The notes under the pieces: generated by a model
Seen by the model: the letters and a program-made list of their open reading frames with translations, nothing else
What the model was told of the DNA's origin: nothing
The model's database searches: none
Shown here: piece by piece, positions 1-10,934 of the stretch
Layout of the letters: the number at the start of each line of letters is the position of its first letter
How positions within the stretch are numbered: position 1 is the stretch's first letter
NCBI GenBank assembly: GCA_036874045.1
Contig: CM072343.1
Span: forward strand, 8,080,001-8,144,000
DNA: 64,000 nucleotides
DNA from: Cymodocea nodosa
Taxonomy: Eukaryota; Streptophyta; Magnoliopsida; Alismatales; Cymodoceaceae
Direction: 5' to 3'
Position numbers and translations under genes: made by a program

Positions 1-950
1 TTTCTCTAATTTTTTCTTTTTTCAGGAAATGTTTGTTGTAATCTTTCAAGATAGGGTGCTAATGATTTTGATTTACAAGATTCTTTTTCTTTCATTTGAT
101 TTGTTTGATCATGTTTAGTCTCATTTTCATATTCAGTTTTGTCTTCATTGATTTCTAAATTTTCAGATATTATATTTTCATTATCATTTTCAATTTTGTT
201 TTTATCCACCTTCATGTTACTTTCTTTTTGAATTCTTGGTGGTATATCAGTTTTAGATCTTAATGTTATACATACATCTTCCAGATTTTCATTACTTTCA
301 TGATGCTCTTGTATTTCATTTTCGTGATTATGATCTTCAACTATTTTTAGTTTTAAATTGCATTCTTTAAATTCTATTGCATTGGTACTTTCTTTTGTTT
401 GTATATCTTGCAAATTATGCAAATCTGTAACATTAAAGTTTTCATTTGTGTTTTCCTATTGCATAACTTGTAATTTCATTGTAAATTCCTCTAATGCTTT
501 TAATTTTCTTTCCAAGTCATCTAATCTCATTGCATTCAATTTTTGATCAATTTTCATTATGGTTTTTTCAGTTTCGTATATGATATCAATTTTAGGTTTT
601 GAATATTCTTCCCTATAGTTTAATTGGATGACTTCTTATTGCTAACACATGTATTGTTCTAGTTTGTCTATGTTTTGCTCTAAGCTACGCTCTAGTTTGT
701 CATACATATCCTAAACTTCCTTGTCTCTTAACATATTACACATTCTAAATTAACCATCAGTTGGGTAAACTATAGGATTCTCATACTCAGCTCTATTATA
801 TTGAATATAATTCATTTGTTGTTCATGTGATCTAACCATCTGTAATCGTCTCAGTTTCAAACAATCAGAGATGTCGTGACCTTCCAAATTACAGAATTCA
901 CATATGCTAACTATAGGTTTTAGAAATCTTTGAGCATAAGCAAATGCCAT
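1..950 (-). pseudogene. M0 polyprotein N-terminal region: CCHC knuckle, coiled-coil linker and TLRS motif
   Basis: The stretch is homologous to the start of P2 and P3. The conserved first methionine lies at 950 (M-A-F-A-Y-A-Q). About 15 residues on is a retroviral-type zinc knuckle, CEFCNLEGHDISDC (C-x2-C-x4-H-x4-C). A lysine/glutamate-rich, probably coiled-coil linker follows, then the TLRS motif that precedes protease in Athila/Tat polyproteins (reading stretch 6-422). No capsid domain precedes the knuckle, as in the other copies. Decayed, with a few breaks in the visible part. Confidence 0.75.
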
Positions 951-1032
951 ATTCTCAATTATAAAATAAAACACTCAACACTCCCTCTGCTATTAAAACA
1001 ACACAACACTCATAGTTGCTTAGCTTCTCAAT

Positions 1033-1050
1033 CCCTAGTAACGGTGTTAG
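1033..1050 (-). other. Primer-binding site of M0
   Basis: Read on the minus strand, the bases just inside the 5' LTR are TAACACCGTTACTAGGGA. This is a degenerate match to the Athila/Tat site TGGCGCCGTTGCCGGGGA, attributed to tRNA-Asp. A short AGTTTTC spacer lies between the LTR end and the site, as in P2 and P3. The match identifies the LTR at 1057-2895 as a 5' LTR. Confidence 0.7.
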
Positions 1051-1056
1051 AAAACT

Positions 1057-2895
1057 TGTTTGGGTTGTTAAGTTAAATATTAAACTTGTTTAATTTGCTT
1101 TTATGCTTATATCAATAATTACTTCTAGAAGTAAATAAACAACCTTTCACACAAATTAGATATTAATTCCAATTTGTATTTTAACTGCAAGTGTACAGTG
1201 TATATTGTATTTGTGTGCAAGTACAGGTTGATCCCATAGAGATTGAGTAAGAATTGTGTACTGTTTCAATTTTTATATTGGAGTTTATATGTGTTCAGTT
1301 AAGCACTCTGTTAAGTTACAGTTAACACAACGAACTTAGTTCGTGGAGTTATGGTTAACTCAATGGACTAACCTCGTGGATTTAAGTTAACTCCACGAGC
1401 CTACCTTTTCAGTTAAATACTGCTATTTACAAAGTAATTTGGCCAACCATTGGGCAGTCTCATAGAATGTAAATAACATCAATTAAGCTCTTTAATGTTA
1501 GTTAATATTAGATTTATCATTAAGCAACACTAACATTTAGATATTTCAAATAGTAACTATTAAAATCTTCAAGTATCTAGAATGAATCAATTTCAGTAAA
1601 CAATAAAACTATTTTCTATTTTCTGAATTAAACAAACAATAAACATTCACAATACTGACAATGATAACATTAATCACGATACAAAACAAATAATACAACA
1701 CTTTAATACTAAACGTAAACACAGATAATTTGTTATTTTTGGTATTTTTGTTTTGATATGTTCTAGAATATGAACGAAAGGTGAAATGTAAAAATCTCTA
1801 TTGATAGTAAAAACTTCCATCACTACATGCGACGCGATTACACCACTGAAAACTTAATCACTTACAATCTTGCCTCCTCTCCCTATAAAATCACGAATCA
1901 AGAATTGTAAGATGACCACCTCTTCAACATACTAGCATCAACTCGAAACCAAGGCTAGAAGCTTTATGATCTCCTAAGATATGAGTCGGTGCTTGGTGAA
2001 AATTGCTTTCCTTCTCGCGACACGATCACTCCTTACAGTGGTTGTCAGTCACTGTGTTTGGCTTGGAATCGAGCCGACATTAGGAAAGTATCCTCACAGA
2101 CCTCCGATGGTTGGTGATTTTGGTGGTGGTGTGGAGCTTTAGGGAACTTCCGACGCTTCTTGTAATTAACGCGGTTCTCCACCACTGCACACACACTTTC
2201 TTCGTCTTTCTCCTCTTCTTATATTTTTTTTTGTAGTAACTACTTCTGCTTAGATGATCAGTTGGATTTCCTTCATTCATATCAACGATGGTGATTTCTT
2301 CTTCATTCTATGAGTGAATTCCTGCGTGATATGTGTAATCATGGTTTTCCTTCGAATTTCCTATTTCTGTAACTGCTATAGTGGCATATTAGAAAATAAA
2401 TGGTTTGTGGAGTTACAGATTACTCAATGGACTTACTTCATTGATTAACTATAAAACACGTGCAATAAAAAAATAACTAGTTCAGATGTTTCGAATACTT
2501 ACAACCTTAACCATCCGATGCTGAGATGTATTTCAGATAGTTACTAGATAACTTACCAAAAATTCACTTAAGTCATGCATTACGGTTTCAACACATGTAC
2601 TCTAGGAAATAAAATATTCTTTAAGCATTTAAAACATAATTGTCTAATACATGCAATATAACTCTCCTAAATAACAGAAAATTTGGATACTTAAGAATTA
2701 AAAACCTGCAACTTACCGACAGTTTAGTAATGTACTTAATTGACACTAATTCCTTGAAATTATGTGGATTCCTTCATTAAAACATATAACAGTGCAATTA
2801 TAACATAATAGCTTTAATTCTCATATGATAAGCTAAATATTCTTCAAATAACCATCATTTAACCGTTAATATTATGCACTTTTTCATTCTAAACA
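1057..2895 (-). repeat. Family A 5' LTR of M0 (subfamily A1)
   Basis: A 1.84-kb LTR in minus orientation. On the plus strand it reads from TGTTTGGGTT to CATTCTAAACA. In element orientation it starts TGTTTAGAATG, then has a motif-rich U3, a TATA-like ATATAAAAG region and transcribed leader, and near its 3' end three hairpins built on GTTGAGTTA and CTCGTGGA. The conserved GATCGACCTGTACTTGCAC-like block and AACAACCC end match the other A1 copies. Confidence 0.85.
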
Positions 2896-3992
2896 ACTAT
2901 CTTTTCAACTTAATTCCCTTCTTGTCGGTTTTGATATAGTAATGTCCGATATACAATTCAAATAGAAAATGAAGTCCCTATTCAAAACTAATTTCGAATT
3001 GTATAAAACCTGATCTTTATGCACGTAGCTCTTTTCCTTCTTTTTGCTCAACTTCTGTATCTCTTCTTCTCCAATTGTCGAATTTCCAAACTTCTTGCAT
3101 TTGCAGCTTCTTTTTTGAAATTGCTTGAAATTTCGAACTTCTTTTGATGTTGGAGAATTTTTTTAGATATGAATATTCAGTTTGTGATTAGGATTAAGAT
3201 AATAGTAATGTAGCTTATACTCTCTATTAGTAGTTGAACTCTGACTTCACATTCAACATTTTCATCTACTTAATCCATAATCCATGTACTAATTTCAAAT
3301 TCAAATTATCCACGATTTTCACTATCTTTTTGAATTTACACTCTATCCACTATCATTTTAAAATTTCCACTTTCTCCATTATCATTTTGAATTTCCACGA
3401 TCTCTACTCGTAGATTCACCAAAACTTTATCTTCATGGAGATTTGTAAAACATCTTCTGAGTCACCGCTTTAGTCGAACACTTACCTTTTAAGTCTTGTA
3501 AAAACTCGAACACTTATCTATAACTCTTCGAGTTTTTGCACCTGCAAAACACGTAATTGAACAAAGAAAACTTATCTATTCGTTAGTTATTTTATAAAAC
3601 TCAAATAGTTATCTATCCATGCGTATAAAAACTCGAATAGTTATCTAACTCTTCGATTTTCATTACCAAACGCATATGGAAAATATGTGACAACTTAAAA
3701 CATTAAATACACATGTGTAGATAACTTAATTATACGAGTTTTTAATATAACTTTTTGACTAAATCGAAATGTTAACTATCCAAAAGTTTAACTATTCAAA
3801 AATCTAACTATCCAAAAACTTTAACTATCCAAAAACTTTAATTATCAGAAAGTTACCTATCCGAAATTTTAAATAAAATTTTTTGATAACTTGTTAACAT
3901 TTAATTACATGACTATTATACTTAGAAAATATTATTTAAACTTATTTATAAACTTCAATAAAGTATTTATCATCAAAACAAAATTCTTAATA
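2896..3992 (-). repeat. LTR C fragment (copia-like), cut by M0
   Basis: This is the reverse complement of most of the solo LTR at 48758-50011, including the run ending CATCAAAACAAAATTC, which mirrors that LTR's first bases. It begins abruptly where M0 inserted. It contains arrays of AACTATCCAAA and ACTCGAA...TTCGAGTTT motifs around 3480-3870, as in the intact copy. The left part of this LTR lies beyond M0, outside the window. The right end abuts the GCGAGCTTCAACG minisatellite. Confidence 0.75.
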
Positions 3993-4062
3993 GCGAGCTT
4001 CAACGAATCGGCGGTAGACGAGCTTTGACGGACTAGTAGGTGAGCTTCGATAGATTGGCAGA
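3993..4062. repeat. Minisatellite GCGAGCTTCGACGGACTAG, about three units
   Basis: Three degenerate 22-25-bp units of the type AGCTTCGATGGACTAGTAGG run up to a GATTGGCAGACTCACGTCGAG terminus. The same units and the same terminal sequence occur in a longer array at 8535-8786. The two arrays are therefore copies of one repeated locus or element, not independent expansions. Confidence 0.65.
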
Positions 4063-6119
4063 CTCACGTCGAGTTCGCACCTTCTTGGTTGTGGCGAGTG
4101 GAAGATGGGTGTTGAGTTGGGTTCACAAGAGTTGAGAAAATGAATTGGTACCTTCCTTGTTGGAAATTCATTTTCCCAACTTTTACATATTTAAGAATTC
4201 AATTTTTCAAAGAATTAAATTCCAAAGTGCATAAACATCCTATCACATAAAATCTGACAAATTTTTTTTTTAATTCTATCATATTCTAAGTGTACAAACC
4301 CTACTTTAATATCAAGTTTGAACATATGGGTACCTTTAAACATAAGATCTATAGAGTAACCACCAATCATGATCCGGATGAACCTCTTAAATTTCTTGTT
4401 GATATATGGTTGATCGTGCAACCTGCCAGAATTCAGCCACACACCACCAGGCACCGCCTACAACCGTCTTTCGCGGTTGAACGTGGTCTTGGTGAAGCTC
4501 CTCGCATCCAACCATTCGGTCCACTTCTTATTCATTGTTAGTACCGCCTAAAGTAAAAACGTACGTAAAGAAAAGAAGTGGTTTTAGACGTCTTGGCTTC
4601 CTGCAGTGTGTGTGATGCAGAAGAGAGGCAAGCGATCATTGGAAAGGTTTTGGCATCAATCAAAAATTATATGATCAACTCTGGCCGTCACCCACTTGTC
4701 TTTTGTCCACAATGGCTGGGATAAACCTCATGCATGGTGTGGTGGTTGGACAGAGGTAGACCTTTTATATTTTTGAAGAAGAAGTAAAAATTATCATAAT
4801 ATTAAAAGGAATAAATAAAAAGTAGAAGTCAATAACTCTTTCAATATTAAAAGTTGGTACCAATTAAAAGAGATATAATAATAATTACGTGTGCAAGTCA
4901 ATCACGTATATTGCGTATAATGAAAATTAAATATTTTGTAAAATGACGCTTACGGAGGGTGGGCTGTTGGATTTAGATTTAGGCACTATTTCTATAAGTT
5001 GTGTTATAGCAGAAGTAAAAAGATATGACCCACTCTTAGTTGACCGTCATTTTTATTGTGTTAGTCAAATGATATTAGACCGTATTGAATGGTCTTCAAT
5101 AATTAATTATTAAAAACTCATATTGATGTCTTTTTTGTCTTCTTCAATTCAAATCAAACTACCGGTGTCTAGTAATCGAGTAATTGTTTCTGCCATTTGT
5201 GGAATTCATTCTTAAATTGGATCACAAGCAGACAAAACTTGGATCAGTATTTACACATTGTTATTAGGGCATTAAGGTTAGTAAAAACTATGTCTCAGGA
5301 TGGATTAAGTATCTAGATATCGAATAACCAATTTTCAAGTTAGTAGCTGAAAATTACTATTTTTTAGAAAATGGTGGTGTATGGTCGATCATTTTTTAAA
5401 AAGAATTTACATATCATCGCATTTGACCAGCTCGTTGTTTTCTTTTCAATGTATGACATATATATTTTAGAAAAGTATATATTTTAATTGTAAATGTAAA
5501 AATTTGAACGTGTAATCTAATTGATCAATGAGACAATCGTGTATAACAATGAAAGTAAATAAATCTTATTACTAACATTTAATGTATGTCAGAAAGTTTA
5601 AAAATAGAATAAACAAAAAGTCTAAATTCTTGTGTAATGGAAAGTTTAAATTCTTAAGAAAAATTGAAGTATTTGTGTATATCTCAAAAAGTTAAAATTA
5701 CTAGAGTCATTTATGTTTAATGGAATATTTAGAATTGAAATATACATTTTTAATCAAAGTACTCCAATAATGATTTTTTATTTACTTTTTATTTACTCTA
5801 TTTCTTTACTTCATAATAATTATATTTTAAGAAAATTTATTAATTCTATTTATTTTTATCATTAAGTGAACTTATTTATTTATTAATAATGTCATAAACA
5901 ATATTGATTGAAAAAGAGTTATCAACATATAATATTGTCCATTACCTAGTCGAGCATAATATATTACAAACCATTACATTTCAGAATTAAAAACTAACAT
6001 CTAACATATGAATAAAGTTTGTAGCATAAATATAAATTTGCAAGATACACTTGCTCAAATATTTATTGTACTCTAACAATAACACAAAGAAAACATATGA
6101 AATGATTTAAAAGTTATGT
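4063..6119. other. Unassigned AT-rich DNA; one short exon-like stretch
   Basis: No recognisable transposon or gene covers this 2-kb stretch. The first part, around 4380-4720, has a more balanced base composition. A 51-codon open stretch at 4569-4723 (plus) reads in part VLDVLASCSVCDAEERQAII, which looks protein-like, but I do not recognise the family and no splice-site-bounded gene model follows. From about 4750 the sequence is strongly AT-rich with no ORF of note. The last few hundred bases may be the 3' flank of the Harbinger remnant at 6120. Confidence 0.4.
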
Positions 6120-6785
6120 CTATCCTAGATAGCTATCTTCATGTTGTTACACATTTTATCTGTTATTTCTTTTCTTTGTTCTTACATCATTTCTAATGTA
6201 CTATCCATTTGTGAAAGTTCCTCTTCAGCCATTCTAATATCTTCATTTTCTAGATCAAATTTAGCTAATTCATCTTCTAATAAATCTATTATGTTAGCTC
6301 TACATATAAAATTGTGAAGTAAAGAAGCAAGTAATGACAATCTTCATTTGTATTTTATATGGATACAACATATGTACTCGTAAGATTTCAAAATGATATT
6401 TTACAACTCCAAATGTTTGCTCAATTATTGACCTTAATTATGAATATTTATAATTAAAGTTCTCCACTGCATTTGTTAGAAGTTGATTATTATTATATTC
6501 TAATAGATGATATCTCACACCTCAATATGGATAAATAAATTTAGGTTGATTTAGATATATAATCCAAAATTAGTGTAGACAAAAAAAAAAAGTTTAACAA
6601 TTTCACTTCATACTTGGTGGAACTTTGAAAGGATTATGTCTTGTGTGTGCATCTTGAAGGATTCTTGCATTAGATGCTGATCCTTCCCAATCGCTAAGAA
6701 TATAGGTAAATTCCATATCAAAATTACATGCGACTATCTTATTTGGTTTAAATGAAATTTTCTTTTCTTTTAGTAAATAAGCAAT
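6120..6785 (-). pseudogene. PIF/Harbinger transposase remnant 1
   Basis: Read on the minus strand, 6620-6770 gives FTYILSDWEGSASNARIL followed by QDA and a KVPP motif, the classic HARBI1-like DDE_Tnp_4 block. Further on, around 6380-6470, comes LRSIIEQTFGVVKYHFEIL, the block holding the third acidic residue. The intermediate VDAGY-type region (6480-6600) is recognisable but has stops and shifts, and the C-terminal tail after about 6330 has several stops. The N-terminal third is missing because a degenerate family A LTR begins at about 6790. A DNA-transposon fossil, clearly non-functional. No terminal inverted repeats were found. Confidence 0.75.
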
Positions 6786-6789
6786 TCCT

Positions 6790-7562
6790 TAAACATAATT
6801 TAAATCCAATAAATCTATTTGTTTAATTAACTATAAGTGCACAACGTCAATTGTAAAAAGTATGCAAGAATAGGTCGAATTCACAAGAAGTGGTTGAAAT
6901 CAAATACTAGGTTGCTATAGAATAAGTGTAGTATTTACTAGCGGAACCTCTCACTTCGTTGAGTTACTACTTAATTCAGTAGACCAAGTTTGTTGAGTTA
7001 TACATAACTCCATGGACTATCTTCGTTGAGTCACAGATAACACAATGAGTAATTCAGCAACTTACTCATACTCCTATTGTTTGCATAGGAATATAGCCAT
7101 CCATTGGGCGATCCTAGAGAATGCAAATAACACACTTACACTCTCCAAATGTTACTTATATTAGATTTAATACAAAGTAATTTTATCATTCAAATGAATT
7201 CAAGTAATAAATAGGTAAAACATGATTTCAGATATTTAAACTAACTAGTTTCATAATAGAGTCATACAATTTCATATTGACTAAAATAAAATAAACACAT
7301 GACATTTAATAATTACTAAAGCACAATACAAACACAAATGATACAAACATAGAACATAATAAACATGGTGATGTAAAAGTAAACTTATATATTCTTTAAG
7401 GTAGATGATTCATGAATGATAAACTCCCTATTGAAAATAGAAGATTTCCAACACTACATGCGACATAGTTACACCTCTAAAAACTTAATGACTTATTGTT
7501 AAACACTCCTCTCCCTACTAAATTGCAAACCTAGACTTTTGTAAAATGATCTCTTATCTAAT
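6790..7562 (-). repeat. Diverged family A LTR fragment (subfamily A3)
   Basis: The stretch follows the family A LTR in minus orientation: the AACTATAAGTGCACAACG block, the GGTCGAATTC block, GTTGAGTTA/TAACTC hairpins at 6955-7045, a CATTGGGCGATCC block and the TCCCTATTGAAAATAG leader. It is much more diverged and shorter than the other LTRs here, so it is an older subfamily. It is cut at 7562 by an LTR C piece. No target duplication can be assigned. Confidence 0.65.
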
Positions 7563-8108
7563 TGTAGGAGCATGGTATCATAAGAGGGGGGTGAATTGTG
7601 TCTTTAGAAATTAAAAATTTTCAACAAATAAAACAAGAGCATAAGACACTCACAAATATAATTCTAATCTTTATTTACTAAAGAAAGAATTTACAATCAT
7701 TTTTCAGCACAATTCTTTACTTGTCAGTTTTGATACAATATAGTTTGAGATACAATTCAAATATGAAATAAAACATTATTCTAATATTGTTTGAATTGTC
7801 TCTTTAAACCTGAACTTTTGCACATAGCTTTTGATTCTTCTAAATTTTTTCTCAACTTCTATATCTCCTTTTTCTCCTATCTTCGAATCTCCTAGACTTC
7901 ATTTGTTGTAGCTCTTCTTTTGAATTTTCTTAGGATTTGAACTTTATCTAATGTTGGAGAATTTCAGGACTTCTTTGTATTTTTAGAGAGTGATATGTAT
8001 GTATATAGGTATGTATGGATATCGGGATTGGGATGATTATAGTGTAGCTTGTACCCTTTATTTATAGTAGTAGAACTATAACTTTACATTCAGCATGTTC
8101 ATCCATTT
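7563..8108 (-). repeat. LTR C fragment (copia-like)
   Basis: The plus strand begins TGTAGGAGCATGG, followed by an AAGAGGGGGGTGAATTG run. This mirrors the 3' end of LTR C (CACCCCCCCTCTTG...). It then follows the reverse complement of about 540 bp of the solo LTR at 48758-50011. It stops near CATGTTCATCCATTTAC, where Harbinger sequence begins, so the U3 half is lost. Confidence 0.65.
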
Positions 8109-8534
8109 ACGAATGAAGTTACAAAAAAACTATATTACAATAAATATGCTCATTATGATGTTTGTAATACTCTCATTCATGACCATCCCACATTGCATTC
8201 ATGATATTTTCATGAAATTTATTTACAATTTCTTTCCTTTGCTCTTGTATGTTGTTCCCAATAGTGTTATCTATTTCATATTGCCCTTCTACATTTGTAG
8301 AGTCTTCAACTTGTATATCATGTTCATCTTCTTGTACTTCATCTTCAAGATCTTGACATAAATATGTTTTATCTACTTTACGAATGAAGTTGTGAACTAA
8401 AAAACATACTAACACTATTTTTGCTTGAGTTGTGAAAGGGAATAACATATATTCTCGTAATATTACAAAACGATATTTGGCTACTCCAAATGTACGTTCA
8501 ATTATTGTCCTCAATTGTAAATGTCTATAGTTGA
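8109..8534 (-). pseudogene. PIF/Harbinger transposase remnant 2, C-terminal part
   Basis: A continuous minus-strand frame (within 8173-8589) reads NYRHLQLRTIIERTFGVAK and continues through YRF and a VCFLVHNFIRK motif. This is the C-terminal catalytic block of HARBI1-like DDE_Tnp_4 transposases, with the glutamate of the triad in IERTFG. An acidic, asparagine-rich tail follows. Everything upstream of the NYRH motif is replaced by minisatellite, so the first two acidic catalytic residues are absent. It is paralogous to the remnant at 6120-6785 but not identical, and better preserved. Non-autonomous remnant or dead copy. Confidence 0.8.
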
Positions 8535-8786
8535 AGCTTCGATGGACTAGCAAGCGAGCTTCGACGGATTGGTAAGAGGTGAACTTCAATGGACTAGTGG
8601 TAGGTGAGCTTCGATGGACTCGTAGGTGAGTTTCAACCGACTAGCAGTAGCTAAGCTTCAATGGACTAGTAGGCAAGCTTCGACGAACTAATGGTAGGCG
8701 AGCTTCAATGGACTAGTGGTAGGCGAGCTTTGATAGACTAGTAGGTGAGCTTCGACAGATTGGCAGACTCATGTTGAGTTCGCTCC
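8535..8786. repeat. 22/25-bp minisatellite, about ten units
   Basis: About ten tandem units of AGCTTCGATGGACTAGTAGG(TG) type alternate between 22-bp and 25-bp versions, the longer one having an extra GGT. The array ends in GATTGGCAGACTCATG, as does the shorter array at 3993-4062. It adjoins the Harbinger remnant, and its right flank is cut by the M1 3' LTR at 8800. The period was counted by eye. Confidence 0.75.
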
Positions 8787-8799
8787 TTCTTGGTCGTAG

Positions 8800-10917
8800 T
8801 GTTTGGGGTTGTTAAGTTAAATCATAAACTTGTTTGATTTTGTTTTTATACTTATATTAATAAATTCTTTTAGAACTAAACAAACAACCTTTCACACAAA
8901 TTAGATATTAAGTCCAATTTGTATTTTAACTACAAGTGCATAGTGTATATTGTATTGGTGTGTAAGTACAAGTTGATCCCATAAAGATTGAGTAATAATT
9001 GTGTACTATTTTTCTTTAAATTGGAGTTTATATGTGTTCAGTTAACTACTCTCTTGAGTTACAATTAATTCAACAGATTTAGTTCGTAGAGTTATGGTTA
9101 ACTCAATAGACTAACTCATAAACTTAAGTTAACTCCACGAGCCTATCTTTCCAATTAAATACTGTTATTTACAAAGGAATTCGGCCAACCATTGGGCAGT
9201 TCCATAGAATGTGAATAACATCAATTAAGCTCTTTAATGTTAGTTAATATTAGATTTGTCATTAAGCAACATTAACATTCAGATGTTTCATATAGTAACC
9301 ATTAAAATCTTTAAGTATCTAGGACAAATCAATTTCAGTAAACAATAAAACTATTTTCTATTTTCTAAATCAAACAAACATAAAACATTCACAATATTGA
9401 CAATGATAACATTAATCATGATACAAAACAAACAATACAACATTTTAATACTAAATGTAAACACAGATAAGAAGTTGTTTTTGGTATTTTTGTTTTGATA
9501 TGTTCTTGAAGATGAACGAAAGGTGAAATGTAAAAATCTCTATCGATAATAAAAACTTCCGTCACTACATGAGACACAATTATACCACTGAAAACTTAAT
9601 CATTTACAATCTTGCCTCCTCTCCCTATAGAATCGCAAATCAAGAATTGTAAGATGATCTCTTCTTTAGCATACTAGCATCAACCCGAAACCAAGGCTAG
9701 AAGCTTTACGATCTCCTGAGATATGAGTCGGTGCTTGGTGAAAATGGCTTCCCTTCTTGTGACGTGATCACTCCTCATAATGGTTGTCAGTCACCGTGTT
9801 TGGCTCAGAATCGACCTGACATTCGGAAAGTATCCTCACAGACCTATGATGGTTGGTGATTTTGGTGGTGGTGGTGTGGAGCTTCAGGGAACTTCTAACG
9901 CTTCCTGCAATTAGTGCGGTTCTCCTCCTACACACACACACACATCTTCGTCTTTCTCATCTTCTTTTATATTTCTTTCAGTAATAACTGATTCTACTTA
10001 AATGATCGGTTGGATTTCCTTCATTCATATCAAATGATGGTGATTTCTTCTTCATTCCATGAGTGAATTCCTACGTGATACATGCAATCGTGGTTTTCCT
10101 TCATATTTCCTATTTCTACAACTACTACAGTGGCATGTTAGAAAATAAATAGTCCATGGAGTTAGTGTAACTCAACAGACTTACTTTGTTGATTTAACTA
10201 TAAAACACATGAAATAAAGAAATAACTTATAAGCTTATAACACTAACACAACGCGTTACCTTAGTATATATTCAAGTAACTCAATGCGTATAGTTATGAT
10301 AACTTAACGAGTTATACATGTGCAGCTCACGTGACATAATAAAGCATTTAAATTCAACTTGTGCATAAATCTAACTTAACGAGTTCAGATATACAACTTA
10401 TAGTTTTTACTCACTAACTCAATGAGTTCTCACGTGATCTTACACCTTTAAACCTGTAACTCAATGAGTTGGCACGTGATCTTTCAACAAAAAGAACACT
10501 AACTCAATGAGTTATTACTGTGCAACTATACATGATATAAATATATGCAAATAAAATAGATCATGCTTAATATTATAAAATCACACTTAAATCAGGTTTT
10601 CAGATCATGACACGTGCAATCTAGGAAATAATAAAATATTCTTTAAGCATTTAAAACATAACAGTCCGGTACATAAAATATAACTCTCTGAAATAATAGA
10701 AAATTAGAAGACTTAGGATTTAAAAAGCTTGTAATTCACCAATAGTTTAGAAATGTACTTAATTAACATTAATTCCTTGAAATTATGTAGATTCTTTCAT
10801 TAAAGCATATAACAGTGTAATTATAACATAATGGCTTAATTCTCATATGATAAGCTAAATATTATGCAATTAATCATCATTTAACCCTTAATATTATGCA
10901 CTTTTTCATTCTAAACA
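8800..10917 (-). repeat. Family A 3' LTR of M1
   Basis: A full 2.1-kb LTR, TGTTTGGGGTT...CATTCTAAACA on the plus strand. It is identified as the 3' LTR because the sequence just to its right is a polypurine tract in minus orientation, not a primer site. U3 contains an array of GTTGAGTTA, CTCGTTAAG and CACGTGA motifs (10250-10520). The TATA-like box is near 9965-9975. U5 holds the hairpins (9050-9145). It inserted next to the minisatellite. The target duplication partner is lost at the truncated 5' end. Confidence 0.85.
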
Positions 10918-10934
10918 CTTCCCCTATACTTAAA
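10918..10934 (-). other. Polypurine tract of M1
   Basis: On the minus strand the bases immediately before the LTR start (TGTTTAG) are AGTATAGGGGAAG. A purine-rich run abutting the 3' LTR is the expected plus-strand primer of an LTR retrotransposon. It fixes which end of M1 is 3'. Confidence 0.7.

Larger units (their letters stand above)
1..2895 (-). mobile_element. Family A Ty3/gypsy (Athila/Tat-type) element M0, 5' end only
   Basis: This is the 5' portion of a minus-strand LTR retrotransposon that runs off the left edge. It contains a complete 5' LTR (1057-2895), a primer-binding site and the first part of the polyprotein. The LTR ends are TG...CA type, and the same LTR recurs throughout the window. 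To the right the flank is the interior of another LTR (LTR C), so M0 inserted into that older element. The visible coding part is broken in a few places. The other LTR and the target duplication lie outside the window. Confidence 0.85.

Noticed and set aside
4215-4454. Minus-strand open stretch with MFKLDIKVGF, reminiscent of an RT motif (KLDLKSGY)
   Set aside because: Only about ten residues resemble RT. No PFG or YxDD-type motif follows in any frame, and the plus strand is equally open here.
8095-8361. Hydrophobic plus-strand frame of 88 residues
   Set aside because: It is the complement of the Harbinger transposase C-terminus, which has the recognisable motif.
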